DNA of 64,000 nucleotides from Manduca sexta (lineage: Eukaryota > Arthropoda > Insecta > Lepidoptera > Sphingidae), in NCBI RefSeq assembly GCF_014839805.1, contig NC_051131.1:10652913-10716912 (forward strand), read 5' to 3'. The position numbers and the translations under genes were made by a program. Under the pieces are notes generated by a model, which saw nothing but the letters and a program-made list of their open reading frames with translations, had not been told where the DNA came from and searched no databases. The first letter of the stretch is position 1, and the number at the start of each line of letters is the position of its first letter. This document shows, one piece after another, positions 45,124 through 56,620 of this stretch.

Positions 45124-46884
45124 TATCATAAAATTGGTAGTTAATCCACACAAAGTGAATCTACAAATGTTATTTATTTTAATATTTACTTCATAATATA
45201 TTTTACTTAACATTTTATCATAAAAGTTCGCTTATCCCCAAAGCTGTATGTAGCCACATCCTATCTGCATCTTTAAGAATTCGCTACTCGCACCCAGACC
45301 GCATCCGGGTTTCATACCTGTACTCACGTGTTAGCACTAAGCGAGCTCAGATGATGCGAGTGCATTATGAAATCAATACTAAAATAGATAATAGAAGGTA
45401 ACAATGAATATATTCTTTTAAAAGTAGTGATGTAGTTAAAGTTCTTGCTGTCGAATAAACTATAGATAGTTAATGATATAAAAAAACTCGTTCGTTATAA
45501 AAAAACTTAACAAGGAAAGCAATGCATTTGGTACGTTATGATGCCAATCTCAATTCTGATGAATAGTTGGTAGTAGTAATAGTAATGCTTCTTTTTTTTT
45601 ATTATTATTTAACAAATGGCGTAATACAGAACATAATCTTTATTAACAATACTTAAGCACTGAATTACATTAAGACTGGATTGTTTTCCTTAAACCTATG
45701 CCCTGATTAAAATTAAAATACGAAAACGACATTACAAGAAACAATAACTAATTACTTCTGGAATATTTGTGACGCAGAATTTTTTTATCAAAAGTCAATA
45801 ACGATATTTCTTACGACAAAACACAAATTTATTACTAATAGACATGATATATGTTTTGATATGTTATAAGTTTTATTTTTCAAAAATAATAATCTACATA
45901 ATGCATAATAAACCGACTATTGGAAGTTCATTGTAAGAAACACTGCCGCATTTTAGAAGAACAGAGTTTCGATATTTCTTACGTTATGGATAGTCCTAAA
46001 GCAAAAAGCATTAAGCTTTGCAAATCGCATTTAGATCAAAATCAGGATGGGTTTGTTAAAAAACTGAACTTTTTCATTGTTCTGGGTTAACACGTTATTC
46101 CATAAAGAAACAAAGTGAATATTTGATTATTTCATTTGCTTGCACGTAAATGTACTATTAACTATATTAACAAAACGTGAACGTAACTCGAACCTTCAAT
46201 TGTTGATGTTATGTTAAGACACTCGGCAAGCAAAATATATCCATAATGGTGTCACATTACATGCCATACTCTACATTCCTTATTCTGCCCAAGTTCAGAA
46301 AAAAAACACACGTGACAGTCTATTATCGCTATTAACAAACCAGCTTGAAACAAAGACAAAATTTCAAAATTCTTTAAGGAAACCCAATTAAAATTCTAAA
46401 GGCATTTACTACCAAACATCCATATTACATTGTAGAGTCTCGAAGAGAGCTAATAAACTTCTCCCGACATGAATAAAATTTAATGAATGAATCGCGTTTT
46501 TGCAAATGGATATCGCGTTTATGCAAATGGCGACGCAGCGGATAATGTAATTTTGATGGAGTTAAGTAATAAAAAAATGCTGAAGGTTATATTTTTGTCT
46601 GTAACGACTAGAGAAGAAAATAAGTAGCGTGATTAATAAAAAAAATATTATTATTCTCTTTATACAACCTTTTTATATTATTTTCAGTGGGTACCAACAT
46701 TTCGCATGCTTAATAATTCCAAACAAATCGCATCATAAATACCAAAAGCCAATAACCGGGATTGGATCAGCGTCGCACTAGCGCCAAATAAACGCAAACA
46801 CATCGAGCCCGGCTAATCGCTTAATCAAAATTTATTCCGCACTTTGATTTTAAATTTAGAACGCAACATTTATTAGTGGCCCCC

Positions 46885-47250
46885 TCGAAGCAACCCTTCG
46901 CGGGCCGCTTCATTATCGCGGATTAAGGCTGCGGAATATTTTATCGATCGCATCGGAGCCGGCAGTATTCATTTTCAATTAAGCGCCAAGTATTTTATTA
47001 AGTTTGAGCGCGGAATTGATGAGTTTCCCGAACTAATATTTACAATGGGTGGCGTGCGTGGTGGGCGCCTCGTCTACCTGATCCACCTTATGGACTATGT
47101 GTAACGCTTTGTCTTCCCGCGCTCTTTTAATACGCTTTTGTGTACTTTCCACGTCTCTGGGAGATTGGTAAAGTCGACAATGAACAGATCCGAGGCACGT
47201 TTTCGTAATTTGTAGATTCGTCAGCTGAGAGAAGCAGTGTCATCATATTT
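46885..47250. promoter_or_regulatory. Candidate conserved non-coding block
   Basis: GC-raised, repeat-free sequence begins right after the duplicated block and runs to about 47220. It has GCGGATTAAGG (46918 on), ATCGATCG (46942 on) and homeodomain-type TTTTATTAAG. No frame is open through it. Only composition and motifs support the call. Confidence 0.3.
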
Positions 47251-48427
47251 TTAAATATATATTTTATGAACTAAATTCTTATTACAAAAATACTGACCAA
47301 AAACCTTTCGAATCAGTAAAGCTTATTATTATTTTTGTGTCATATGATATTGTTACACGCCTAACTAAATTTAGTTTTTAAACATTACACTACATCCATA
47401 TTGTTGTAACTGAAATATTTTAAATTAATGTACTAAATGTTGTTTATGTTTAAAATATTCAGGGTAAGGTATTCTAAAATTCATTTTGACATAGTCTAAT
47501 GTGAAAATGTCTCACGTTCCATCTACATATCCAACATAAGTTTGAAACAATTAACGAGATAATCCCGGGACGTCCTAGACAAAGCAATCACAAAGCCAGC
47601 ATCGCAAACATTCTGTTACCGATACATTGAATCGATATTCAATTTAAATCTAGCGATTGCTCAAAACAACTGGCAGATAAATTAGATGTTCTTTCACAAA
47701 GCATTGTTCGTACACTGAATACGCTGAGGTGACTTCAATTTCCTGGAAGCGACGTCGCTTCCGCAGCCCGACGTCGAACGTGCAACTTTTGAAGGCTCTA
47801 CCTCGTCATGGAATCCGATGCACCTATGCGCTTGTGTACTTACACGCCCCTAAACAAATAGGCTATCGCTTTGTGATAAGGTCGACTGGCGTTTTTTATT
47901 GGCGTTTTTTCTTTGCCGCTGGATTTATACTCATCACTTTTATCTTAATTTTATTTGTACTTTGGATTATGTACGAAAGTCTTTCATCAGTATCTAGCAT
48001 GTAATCGTAAATTAGGTTTAAAAACTCTTAAATTTACAACAATTTTGTTACCTGAATTCACGAAATAATATTATAATCAGCTCGTAAGGCAATAAGGATA
48101 TTTGTAAATATAATTTAAATGCTAGTTACAATAAATACTATGGAACAATTCATATTTCTATTAAAAAAATGTTATAATGTCACAATTCGTTTTCACATTA
48201 CTGTATCAATAAGAACGTTTAAAAAACCGCTCGACTGTCGCGTACACCGGCGTGTGTGAATAACTATAAGAGCGAGCGAGGCTGGAGCGGTGGTTGCATC
48301 TAATGCAATTTCCTCAGGCAGGTGTACTCGATAATGTGTTCGCGTCATTGCATCCCTTTTACCGCGTCAACTACTTTAGCTTATAAATAAATACGAAAAT
48401 CCCATCACAATTAGATGTTTATATATA
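47251..48427. other. Gene-free stretch
   Basis: A 91-codon frame at 47729-48004 ends in a hydrophobic run but starts at a non-ATG codon and has no recognisable domain. The patch 48220-48370 is GC-raised and repeat-free, with ACAC-CGGC-GTGT near 48244, and may be regulatory. Confidence 0.45.
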
Positions 48428-48470
48428 ACTAGCTTTTGCCTGCGGCTCCGTTCGCGTGATAGTTTTTCCG
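48428..48470 (+). repeat. 5' part of 'CTAGCTTTTGCC' repeat, split by a SINE
   Basis: CTAGCTTTTGCCTGCGGCTCCG and GTTCGCGTGATAG (in parts) open the family seen at 13421. The element breaks off at TTTTTCCG, where the SINE at 48471 begins, and resumes at about 48797. Confidence 0.75.
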
Positions 48471-48796
48471 ATAATAATAATAATATCAGCCTTGTATTAT
48501 ATACTTGCCCACTGCTGAGCACGGGCCTCCTCTACTACAGAGAGGGATTAGGCCTTAGTCCACCACGCTGGCCTAGTGCGGATTGGTAGACTTCATACAC
48601 CTTCGAAATTCCCATAGAGAACTTTTCAGATGTGCAGGTTTCCTCACGATGTTTTCCTTCACCGTTAAAGCGAACGATAATTCACAAAGAATACACACAT
48701 GATTTTAGAAAAGTCAGAGGTGTGTGCCCTTGGGATTTGAACCTGCGGACATTCGTCTCGGCAGTCCGTTCCACACCCAACTAGGCTATCGCCGCT
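48471..48796 (-). mobile_element. tRNA-derived SINE with ATT tail (family 2), nested in an older repeat
   Basis: On the minus strand the head starts AGCGGCGATAGCCTAGTTGG (48796 leftward), which includes an A-box-like TAGCCTAGTTG. The B box is GGTTCAAATCC. The body carries 'AACATCGTGAGGAAACCTGC', 'AGTCTACCAATCCGCACTAG' and 'CAGCAGTGGGCAAGTATATA', and the tail is (ATT)n at 48471-48485. It is the most complete family-2 copy here. TTCCG on both sides may be the remnant of its target-site duplication. Confidence 0.93.
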
Positions 48797-48945
48797 TAAA
48801 TATATTTCCGTGATAATAAATAGCCTATAGCATTGAAGAGTAATGTAGTTTATTATTAGTGAAAGAAAATCGAAATCGGTTTACTACTTCCTGAGATAAG
48901 CGCTTTCAAACAAACAAACTCTTCAGCTTTATATTAGTATAGATT
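48797..48945 (+). repeat. 3' part of 'CTAGCTTTTGCC' repeat, after the SINE
   Basis: It continues the element begun at 48428: 'ATATTTCCGTGATAATAAAT', 'AGCCTATAGCATTGAAGAGT', 'AATCGGTTTACTACTTCCTG', 'AAACAAACAAACTCTTCAGC' and 'TTTATATTAGTATAGAT'. The phrase order is the usual one for this lepidopteran repeat. Confidence 0.75.
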
Positions 48946-49600
48946 TCAAATTTGAGAGATGAAGAAAATAAAATTCGAGTTTGTTTACTCTACTTGGGAC
49001 ATGTACACAGCAAGGCACCTAACAAACTTTCAACGTGGAAAAATTTTAAGTCATTAATTAAATCGAACTTAGGACCCTTAGTCTGCAGGCGATATCCGTT
49101 TCGTCTAGTAACTATACCAAGAAATTGCTCGATATACATAAGTGCGTATGTATTTGTGATTCGAAAAGATAATATAAGTATTACAGTAAAATCATTGATA
49201 TCTATTTGGTTCGTATATTTCATAGGTGGATTCTATTACCTGTATTTAGGGGGATGCCTTGACGCCGCTTCGTTCACTGTATCAAATATCGTAGACGAGC
49301 TAATTTTCAGACTCAATATGAATTGTGAAGATAAAAGTATAGTCAGGTATGTTAATAGTCGTATCTAGTAAAGAGACTAGCTTCGTATGAATTTAGTTTC
49401 ATTATTTTATATGGGTAATTAATACCCTAGTTCGAAGTATGATTAATAGCCGAGTTCAATTTGTTAAACTTTACTCAACAAGTTCATTATCGACTCCTAA
49501 AATCCCTTAAATCACAAGGATCAAAATTATTTCTAGGAAAATCTAGGCACCTATTTGATGTTGGTAATATAAATTTATTCTAAAGCGTGTATTCGTTTGT
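48946..49600. other. Gene-free stretch with one longer open frame
   Basis: A 138-codon frame (48952-49368, plus) begins with TTG just after the repeat end. Its translation has two hydrophobic stretches but no recognisable domain. A frame of this length is expected about once by chance in a window this size and composition, so I do not call a gene. Confidence 0.5.
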
Positions 49601-50130
49601 TTATCGGGCCGCGTTCACATTGCTCAAAATGTTTTCAGATTAAAGCCGCCGTCATACGCGAATATAAGCATGAAAATTTTACATGCAGCTATTAGGCAAA
49701 CGAAAACGCTTCAACTCAACTCGACGGGGCTTAGTGGAGGCTCATTGTCGGCGCAATAGCAACCGCCTTCGCGAAACGAAAACTTTTCGAAATGCCCCGT
49801 CGGCCGGGCCTTTATTAAAATCTACCGAGCATATTGCATAACTGACGGCAATAAGTAAGGCGACCGCCTCTCCTCGCCGCAACGAATTCAATATTCAGAC
49901 AGAGTTGGAAAGTTTTATTATTGCGGCGTAAATATAATGAGTGCAGGTGAGGCAGTTTTGTCTGCCGGGATTTACGGCGGCCATTATTCGTGAGCACCGC
50001 CAAGACAGAGAACGCAGGAATTAACTTATGCGGCGAGAGCTCGCTTAAATCAGTTTCTAGTTTTAACATTCACTATGAGCCTGGATGCCGGGGAATGCCG
50101 GCGATGCCGCGGGTGCCGTGCCGGCAAACT
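49600..50130. promoter_or_regulatory. Candidate conserved non-coding block, Polycomb-element-like motifs
   Basis: About 500 bp of GC-raised, repeat-free DNA. TTTACGGCGGCCATTATTCG (49970-49989) has a GCCAT core of the PHO/YY1 type, and TTTATTAAAA lies near 49811. A run of GATGCCGG/AATGCCGG/GATGCCGC/GTGCCG words spans 50082-50124. Overlapping short frames on both strands look compositional. Enhancer or silencer function is inference. Confidence 0.35.
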
Positions 50131-52743
50131 CTTTCGCAACAATTAAACCACTTAACAACGCTCGCTATATACAAATATCATAATTATATATCTTATAAGC
50201 TAGCTTTAAACTAGAAACAAGGTAGAAGTTTGCCAAGTTGCTGATTCAGACTATAATTTCAAGCGTTAATCTGCAGTGCATATTAAAATTTTTAAACAAC
50301 GTGATTTTAAAATTGAAGCAGACGTTATGATGGTTTAGGTTAACCAGAGATCTAAATAGGTTTGGTATTATGCCACGTAATCATGGTCATGTGAAAGCTG
50401 TGTGTAAAACAAAGCATAAATAGTTAGGCTTAATAATACGGTTTCATAATGTAGATCCAAACGTAAAAATCTAGAGAAGTGAATAGCTTCTACTAAATAA
50501 AACCACTACGATCTATATATCTAATGCCAAAACATTAGAATTTGTTTAAAAAAGAACGATTGTTAAACGCTCTGCAATTAGAAACCTTAGCATTAAAGCA
50601 ATAAATTCTAATTATAGATCGTCGGAGATAACGTGCCATGATCGATTAGTCGTAAATTTAACCCATAATCGTAATGTCTCATCTTAATCGTGTTATGATA
50701 TTGAATTATTTAATTTGAAAGCAATTATGGTAAAATTATAGGGCGACGGGCCCAGCTGCGGCGTGGCTGCGTTTTGCGGTGTACCTTCGTCACACTCCGA
50801 CATCTGCCTTTGATAAAAATTTACGGTCAGCATAGAATCAAAATTGTACAAAATAAGTTAGGTTAATTAATTATCTACGGTTATTATAATACCTCAAATT
50901 CAAATTGTTTATAATAAATCTGAATTATATAAAAGCTTACCAATATAGAAAAATAAATCAAATTATCGGAAGTTATTATAAACATCAATATTCTTAAAAT
51001 GATGTTTTATAATAGATAAAATGTAAATTTCGCCGGTATCGAAAAATATTATAATAGCATATTAAGTGCTTTCTTATTTCAATTCTTCTTTATTTCTTCT
51101 TTCTTTCACAATGATACCATAGTCATGGACGTACACAGTCCATAGGCACATTCTATTTATTATTTTCAAGTCTTCTAATATGTTTTATATACGTAGCTCA
51201 ATTTAAACACAAGAAAATCATCCTGAACCTCCATTATCCCCAAACTAAGGCGTAGGGTGCACCGAACAGCATTTAAAAACGGATAGCCGTCTCATAAATC
51301 AACGTGGGCTTGAGGTGTGCATATTTCACAATAAATTGCTTAACCTACCGACTTTACTGGCTTACCTTGGCAAGTAATACTTTGCATTGGTGTGGCTTCC
51401 GAACGTTCCAAGGACTTGAAACGTTGAATTTTTGTAACTTTGTTTCGAGTTACAGTTTTGCAATCAAAACATACTTGATAAATTAATGTTTTTCATATTT
51501 TAATTGGTTATTTTGAGAACATATTTGCATTTGTCAAAATAAACAAACTGGAGAAAGAAAAGCTTAGAATATACGGTGTAATCAATATTCGTATTATTTC
51601 TAAGAAATCTATCACATTCCCCTATTTCGCAAAAATGAGCGTGCAAAACGTTGGGAATTGATTAATATTCGCGTAGGCGAGCCATAAATCTGATATTTGG
51701 ATGAATCTCAGCTGCACAGTGAAGATCCTCTCCCTTGGCAGCCATATATCGCAATATTCAGGCATCGCCCGCTGAGAATACATGCGTTTGACTCTTTGTT
51801 TGAAGTTAACAAGAAATGGCTTTAGACGATGGAACATTCTGGTTACATTAGTTTGCGGTATTATAAATATATTTGATTTTAATGTATAATAATGTTTAGT
51901 AATTTCCGGAAATAAATCATGTCTATTCCATCTAATAATTGATACCTCCAGTAAGTGGATCTTACTTTTTTTGATTAATTTTACACTTACCACAAGATTG
52001 TTAAAATATTTAAAAATTAAGCAAACCACATCAAATCCCAAAGAAAATAAAATACATGTGGTATACATAAAAAATTAAAGTCACAAAATGAACATTTCAC
52101 ACTTTGTATCACACATCCCCGCTGAATAAGACAATGAACAACTAACAACAATCGAATAATTCGATACACGAACACCGTACAATTAGACATTCGGTCTTGT
52201 CAAGGCAGAACTTTATACTCGTTCAGGCAAATTGTATAGGTCCCATGTAAATGATGGGCCATCACAATAGCTCGACAACAAGTTCTGGAGCCTCTGATTT
52301 CCAAATTCACACCCTGTTTTACGCTCACTAATTTTCTTGTTCGGACACAATTTCGTCCGTGCAGACCCCTCCAAATAATAATATCGCGGGGAAACTATTA
52401 GGTCCTCCAGTAATTAATTTTACCATAAACTGGCTCAATTGAAGCGTAAAGATTTCGTGTAGGCCGGCCGCGGTTTTGCGAATGATAATTAGTTTTGAAC
52501 GGACTTGTATTTTTAACTGACTTTGTTATTGATTGTGAAAATAATTCGTATTGTAATTGGAATTTGGTTGCGATAGTTTCTGTTCAGTAATAATAAATGT
52601 TATAATTCTAGATTGTGGAAATGTTGCGACTATGTAAAGGAAAGTGTAAAATCATAGTCCGAATGTAAACTTTAAAGTGACTACATTATTACTCTTAAAA
52701 ACTATTGGCGGCGCAAAAGACGTGTTCCATTAACATCGTTTTG
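50131..52743. other. Gene-free stretch
   Basis: A minus-strand ATG-started 148-codon frame (51622-52068) has no recognisable domain and low-complexity hydrophobic composition in its first third. Patches at 50620-50800, 51640-51800 and 52180-52500 are less AT-rich and repeat-free. No repeat family or RNA gene was recognised. Confidence 0.45.
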
Positions 52744-52900
52744 CTAGCTTTTGCTCGCGGCTTCATCCGCGCGAATAGTTTACCGGGATAAAAGTCCCTC
52801 TATATATTTTTCTCTTTTATCTCAATACCAAATTTCATAAAAATCTGTTCAGTAGATTTTGAGAAAATAGATCACATACAGCTTTTGGGGAGTTTGGGAG
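52744..52900 (+). repeat. 'CTAGCTTTTGCTCGCGGC' repeat
   Basis: It opens CTAGCTTTTGCTCGCGGCTT, then 'AATACCAAATTTCATAAAAA' and 'TCTGTTCAGTAGATTTTGAG', matching the internal order of the copy at 13421. The 3' boundary is unclear. Confidence 0.65.
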
Positions 52901-53607
52901 GAGGAGTAAAGTTCATCATTAAACATATTTTTCACTAAATCCTTAATTTTTACAAATAAATGTTCCACCAACTCTCACACTCTACATTAGAATAAACGAG
53001 AATAGCGTTTGCTAGTTACCTTTACAATATTATTATGCAATAAGATACGCCACAACATCGTGCAAAGTTTCTAGTACAAAGCCGCAACTTGCGTCCTACA
53101 CTTATATTGTACAAGTACCTATTCCTGCATTGTCGAATTCACTTATATGTCAGTGACATACGGCTGACAAGTTCACCGAATATTTTTTGTTTGATAACTT
53201 GTTTTACCTTAGCTTTAGAATGATTTTTTTATGAATACGAGTTATTTAATGATATAATTGTAGAATCAAATAAAACAATAGACGCGTTGTAAATCGTTGT
53301 GTATTTCGTTGTGTTTAGATATGTTGTGCCGATGTCATCAGTCTGTCATCAAGACTTAATATCTTAAACATTAGTTAATACACTGATCGCTAGCTTGAGT
53401 GAATTAATTTTATATACAATAAGTTTATGTCGAAGCACTTTTAACTGTCTCGGACACAACACACAGAACAAGGCTTGTAATTTCAAAAACAAGAATTGTT
53501 AAAGTAAAATATTATAGCTAAAGGAGCTGAATTTTGGTCCTTCCTTGCTTTGTTTTATTTTGCCACCTTGGTAGCGTATGCGTTATACGTATAATAATAC
53601 GCACGCA
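52901..53607. other. Gene-free AT-rich stretch
   Basis: Nothing recognisable is seen apart from AT-rich unique sequence. Confidence 0.5.
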
Positions 53608-53791
53608 GTACCTGTCCTGAACCTAATCTCTCTTCTGTTATGTCGGATGGCCGTCTCACCGGACTATGAGAGTGAAGGAACAGAGAGTGCCCTTGTGTAT
53701 GGCGTTCACATTTATACACTATAATATTTCCTGCGTACCGGCCTGATCTCCGTTGATTGGCTGCGGTAGCCAAAATCCGACTGGAATGAAT
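53608..53791 (+). mobile_element. SINE family 1b, body only (5'-truncated)
   Basis: 'TGTCGGATGGCCGTCTCACC', 'GGACTATGAGAGTGAAGGAA', 'CCGGCCTGATCTCCGTTGAT' and 'AAAATCCGACTGGAATGAAT' run in the sense direction and match the complement of 6441-6600. The tRNA-like head is missing. It extends the 3' end further than the copy at 6441. Confidence 0.8.
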
Positions 53792-54479
53792 TCACATGGA
53801 TTATCGGATAAATATAACTCATAAAAAATTCTTGTCTAAAAAAATATTTTAAATACTTGCAAGACAACCCGCAGGCCATCCTGCAAACCAGTATGTAAGT
53901 GACGTTAGCATGCAGCATTATTGGCTCGCGGGCAGCCCGTGACTCGTCTAGCCAGTTGGCGTCTAGCACATTCTCACCTGGGGCCCGGACTTGGTAAGAC
54001 TTCGCAACTTTGACGTCCGCCTCAATGCGGCCCTGAATTACTCAGGTAACACCACACAATCGATTGCTTTGAAATACGAACAATGCTGGTACGTAATAAG
54101 CTTTCAGGCAATTACCTTGTTTTAGCTCTTAGAAAGTGCTCTAGCGAAATGAACGGCCTCGGTTCAAACCACTGTACAGTTTTGCTATATAATTATAGGT
54201 AACGATACTATTAATTATTCTTTATTGTTAAATACTCGTTATAGTCTTGATTTTATTTAAGTGCTATCGGTACAATTAACAATTCACTATAAGTTTGAAA
54301 ATATATGTATACATTACATTATAGGAAATCATCATCGATCATTTTCTTCTTTTAATCAAGCGAGACGGAACGCTTTCTTCTGTGTTAGTAAACAAACCAT
54401 TACTTTCAGCACAAATCTGCAACTTCTGTATACAAACAGAAGCAAGAGTTTATTTTTCTAATTAAGCACGAGCTACACA

Positions 54480-54790
54480 TTTCACCATAAATACAGCAAG
54501 AAATCAGGACGATCCCCATAAATTCTACTCGTAAAAGGCTCAGCGATTATGTTAGAGAGTGGTGTTAGCAAAGTTTGTCCGATCGGGGGCCGCCACCCAC
54601 TATAATACATTTTTCGTTGATGTAACACGATTTCTCGACGGCTCTCGGTTACGTGATGGATTAAGAAGCTTGGTCCCACCGCGCGGGATTAAGATCGGCT
54701 CCCAATATTTAGAACATCGCCGGCTAATACACAATGTTTGCTAGGCGATAAACTTATCTTGGTACGCCCCTGATCCGATGGGGTTTACCT
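54480..54790. promoter_or_regulatory. Candidate regulatory block with paired GGATTAAG
   Basis: GGATTAAG occurs at 54658-54665 and 54686-54693, 28 bp apart. GGATTA is the site of K50 homeodomain proteins such as Otd and Gsc (family knowledge). The surroundings are GC-raised and repeat-free. Confidence 0.3.
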
Positions 54791-56079
54791 TCCATGCATC
54801 TTGTTGGAATTTTCTTTATTTATTATGATCGAAGACTTAGCCGGTGTTATTTCGATTATCTGATTTATAATTGCAATAAAACTATGCCATTAAAATAGAA
54901 AAGGAAATGGTTGTCACGAACTTGAGATGCTGGTAACACTTTGACAAATTTCTTAGTTACATATCAAGTTTTTACGTGGTTTTATACAGCATAACTTATC
55001 AATAAAGCTTTATAAAACTCGAAATCTATAGACTTAAGTACATCATTCGTTCCTTCGAAATACAAACTGGCTTTATCATTCTTTTCCACCCACGAGCGAG
55101 CAATAATAATAAATACATTACGAGCGATTGGAGATGTTATCCTGTTCGTAAACAACGCATCTCGCATGTACCTCCGCTCTAACTCTTTATTGCCTATCTA
55201 ACTTTGTAGGATTTTAATAATACCACCTTACAAGCGGCTGATACTCTTTCGCTTTGTTCGTTATTTTTAACAATGTTGGCGGTGGAAGTATGGTTTATTG
55301 CTTTTGGGCTTTGGCTAGCATTATTTATAATTTTTTAAGTTATAATGCTAATAATAATTTTTATATTTTAAAGCGCAGCGTGTGTTGTTTATTACAATGA
55401 AATAATATTGATGAAGGATTCAACGCCCTGTAAATTTTTAATTATCTACAAAAGTATTGAAATTAACTGATGTAAAACGGCAGCTTTCTAAATACTCCTT
55501 ACATCGTCTAGAGTGGCAGCCCCGTATAAATACTGAATAAGCAGTAAACTGTATTACTTCGAACCCTTTTCACTTCGCGAATTAGTAAAAAGCAACTGGG
55601 GAGTGAAAATTTTAACTTAAATGCGCCGGTAAGCCTCCGCTACCTACGAGTGTGTTTGACAGTCACAAGTGATTACATTGCATACCCTTCCTTTTGTTTG
55701 TTTTGATTTGGCTTAATTTGGTTTGTGACATTTTTCACTTTAATCGCAGCGAGAAACACGCGTGCGATTATGGAAACAATGATCCAACGATTGTGTTTTG
55801 TGATTCGCGATGGAGTGACTTGATTCTGACAACAGTTTTGAGTAATATCTGTAATACGTATAATAGTAATTAGTTTAAATATTTTCATCGCAATTTAGCT
55901 TTCGGCTACTAAACATTTATTTCTTGTTTCAAAATTATTACTTCGCTGTTCTTAATTCAAAGCTGACTATGCATTTCCTACTAGATAATAATAAATCTCA
56001 TAAGACAACAATACACATCCTCGGTCGACTTCACAATACCATCTGGCTAACACATATCACTCTCAATAAACCACTTAAC

Positions 56080-56300
56080 CGATCAACAATGACGTTAAAT
56101 TGTGCCTCGGCCCCACACACGGCGCATACCGAATTATCGTGCGTAATTAAAAATGCCAACATACTCACAGACATGCCCCGGGCCCGTCTAATTAGCAAAA
56201 AGTTAATAAACAAGCGTACACGCTTGACAGTGACATGCTCCCGTGAAAACGCCAAGATGAACATTTAATTTACGAGTGACTGGCACGTGTAACGGACGCA
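56080..56300. promoter_or_regulatory. Candidate conserved non-coding block
   Basis: Repeat-free, with homeodomain-type CGTAATTAAAA (56150 on) and GTCTAATTAGC (56186 on), a perfect GCGTACACGC dyad (56214-56223) and the E-box CACGTG (56285-56290). Composition is unlike the AT-rich flanks. Confidence 0.3.
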
Positions 56301-56439
56301 TAGACCGATACTTTGGTAAATTTACCTGCATGTGTGTTTTTAACGGCTGTGTAAATTACGGAGTATGAGCTTCGGTGAATGAAAAAATTGCGAGAGTTAA
56401 AAGTGATGCTCGCAGCATACGAAATGCCCACACACAAAG

Positions 56440-56620
56440 CAAACCTAATGTCCGAAGGCATCACTTTTTACCAGTATGTTCCGTCCCATGACGTGATAGG
56501 AGCCTACCACCATATCGGGCACAGACTTTGGTCTGATATTGAGTAGAATAACCTGGTATCACTTTCCCTCGGAGTGGTGTCGTACCGCACATGCCATACA
56601 ACTATGCCACTACGGCAGTC
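56440..56620 (-). mobile_element. tRNA-headed SINE (family 1), degenerate
   Basis: The plus-strand words 'GTTCCGTCCCATGACGTGAT', 'CATATCGGGCACAGACTTTG' and 'TCTGATATTGAGTAGAATAA' match the body of the copies at 1468 and 5748. The head near 56600 ('ACTATGCCACTACGGCAG') has lost a recognisable B box. Confidence 0.8.

Larger units (their letters stand above)
40390..46884 (+). repeat. Second copy of the 6.4-kb direct duplication, starts at the gap
   Basis: It begins on the first base after the gap and matches 33453-39889 in the same order. After 46884 the sequence continues (CGAAGCAACCC...) past the point where the first copy is cut by the gap. It carries a SINE at 43061-43381 that the first copy lacks. 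It also has two rearranged deletions (44880-44917 and about 46488-46545). Many one-base differences in homopolymers suggest either read errors or allelic variation. Confidence 0.92.
53792..56439. other. Gene-free stretch with regulatory-looking blocks
   Basis: No gene is supported. GC-raised blocks at 53930-54060, 54480-54780 and 56080-56290 are repeat-free; the second and third are listed separately. Frames of 60-114 codons on both strands are compositional. Confidence 0.45.

Noticed and set aside
33453..46884. True tandem duplication of an enhancer-bearing segment
   Set aside because: Both junctions coincide with the edges of an assembly gap, which is far better explained by unmerged allelic contigs. 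It remains open until reads are checked.
48952..49368. 138-codon plus-strand frame
   Set aside because: Non-ATG start directly after a repeat end, no domain, length within chance expectation.
51622..52068. 148-codon minus-strand frame starting with ATG
   Set aside because: No recognisable domain, and a frame of about this length is expected roughly once by chance in a window this size and composition.
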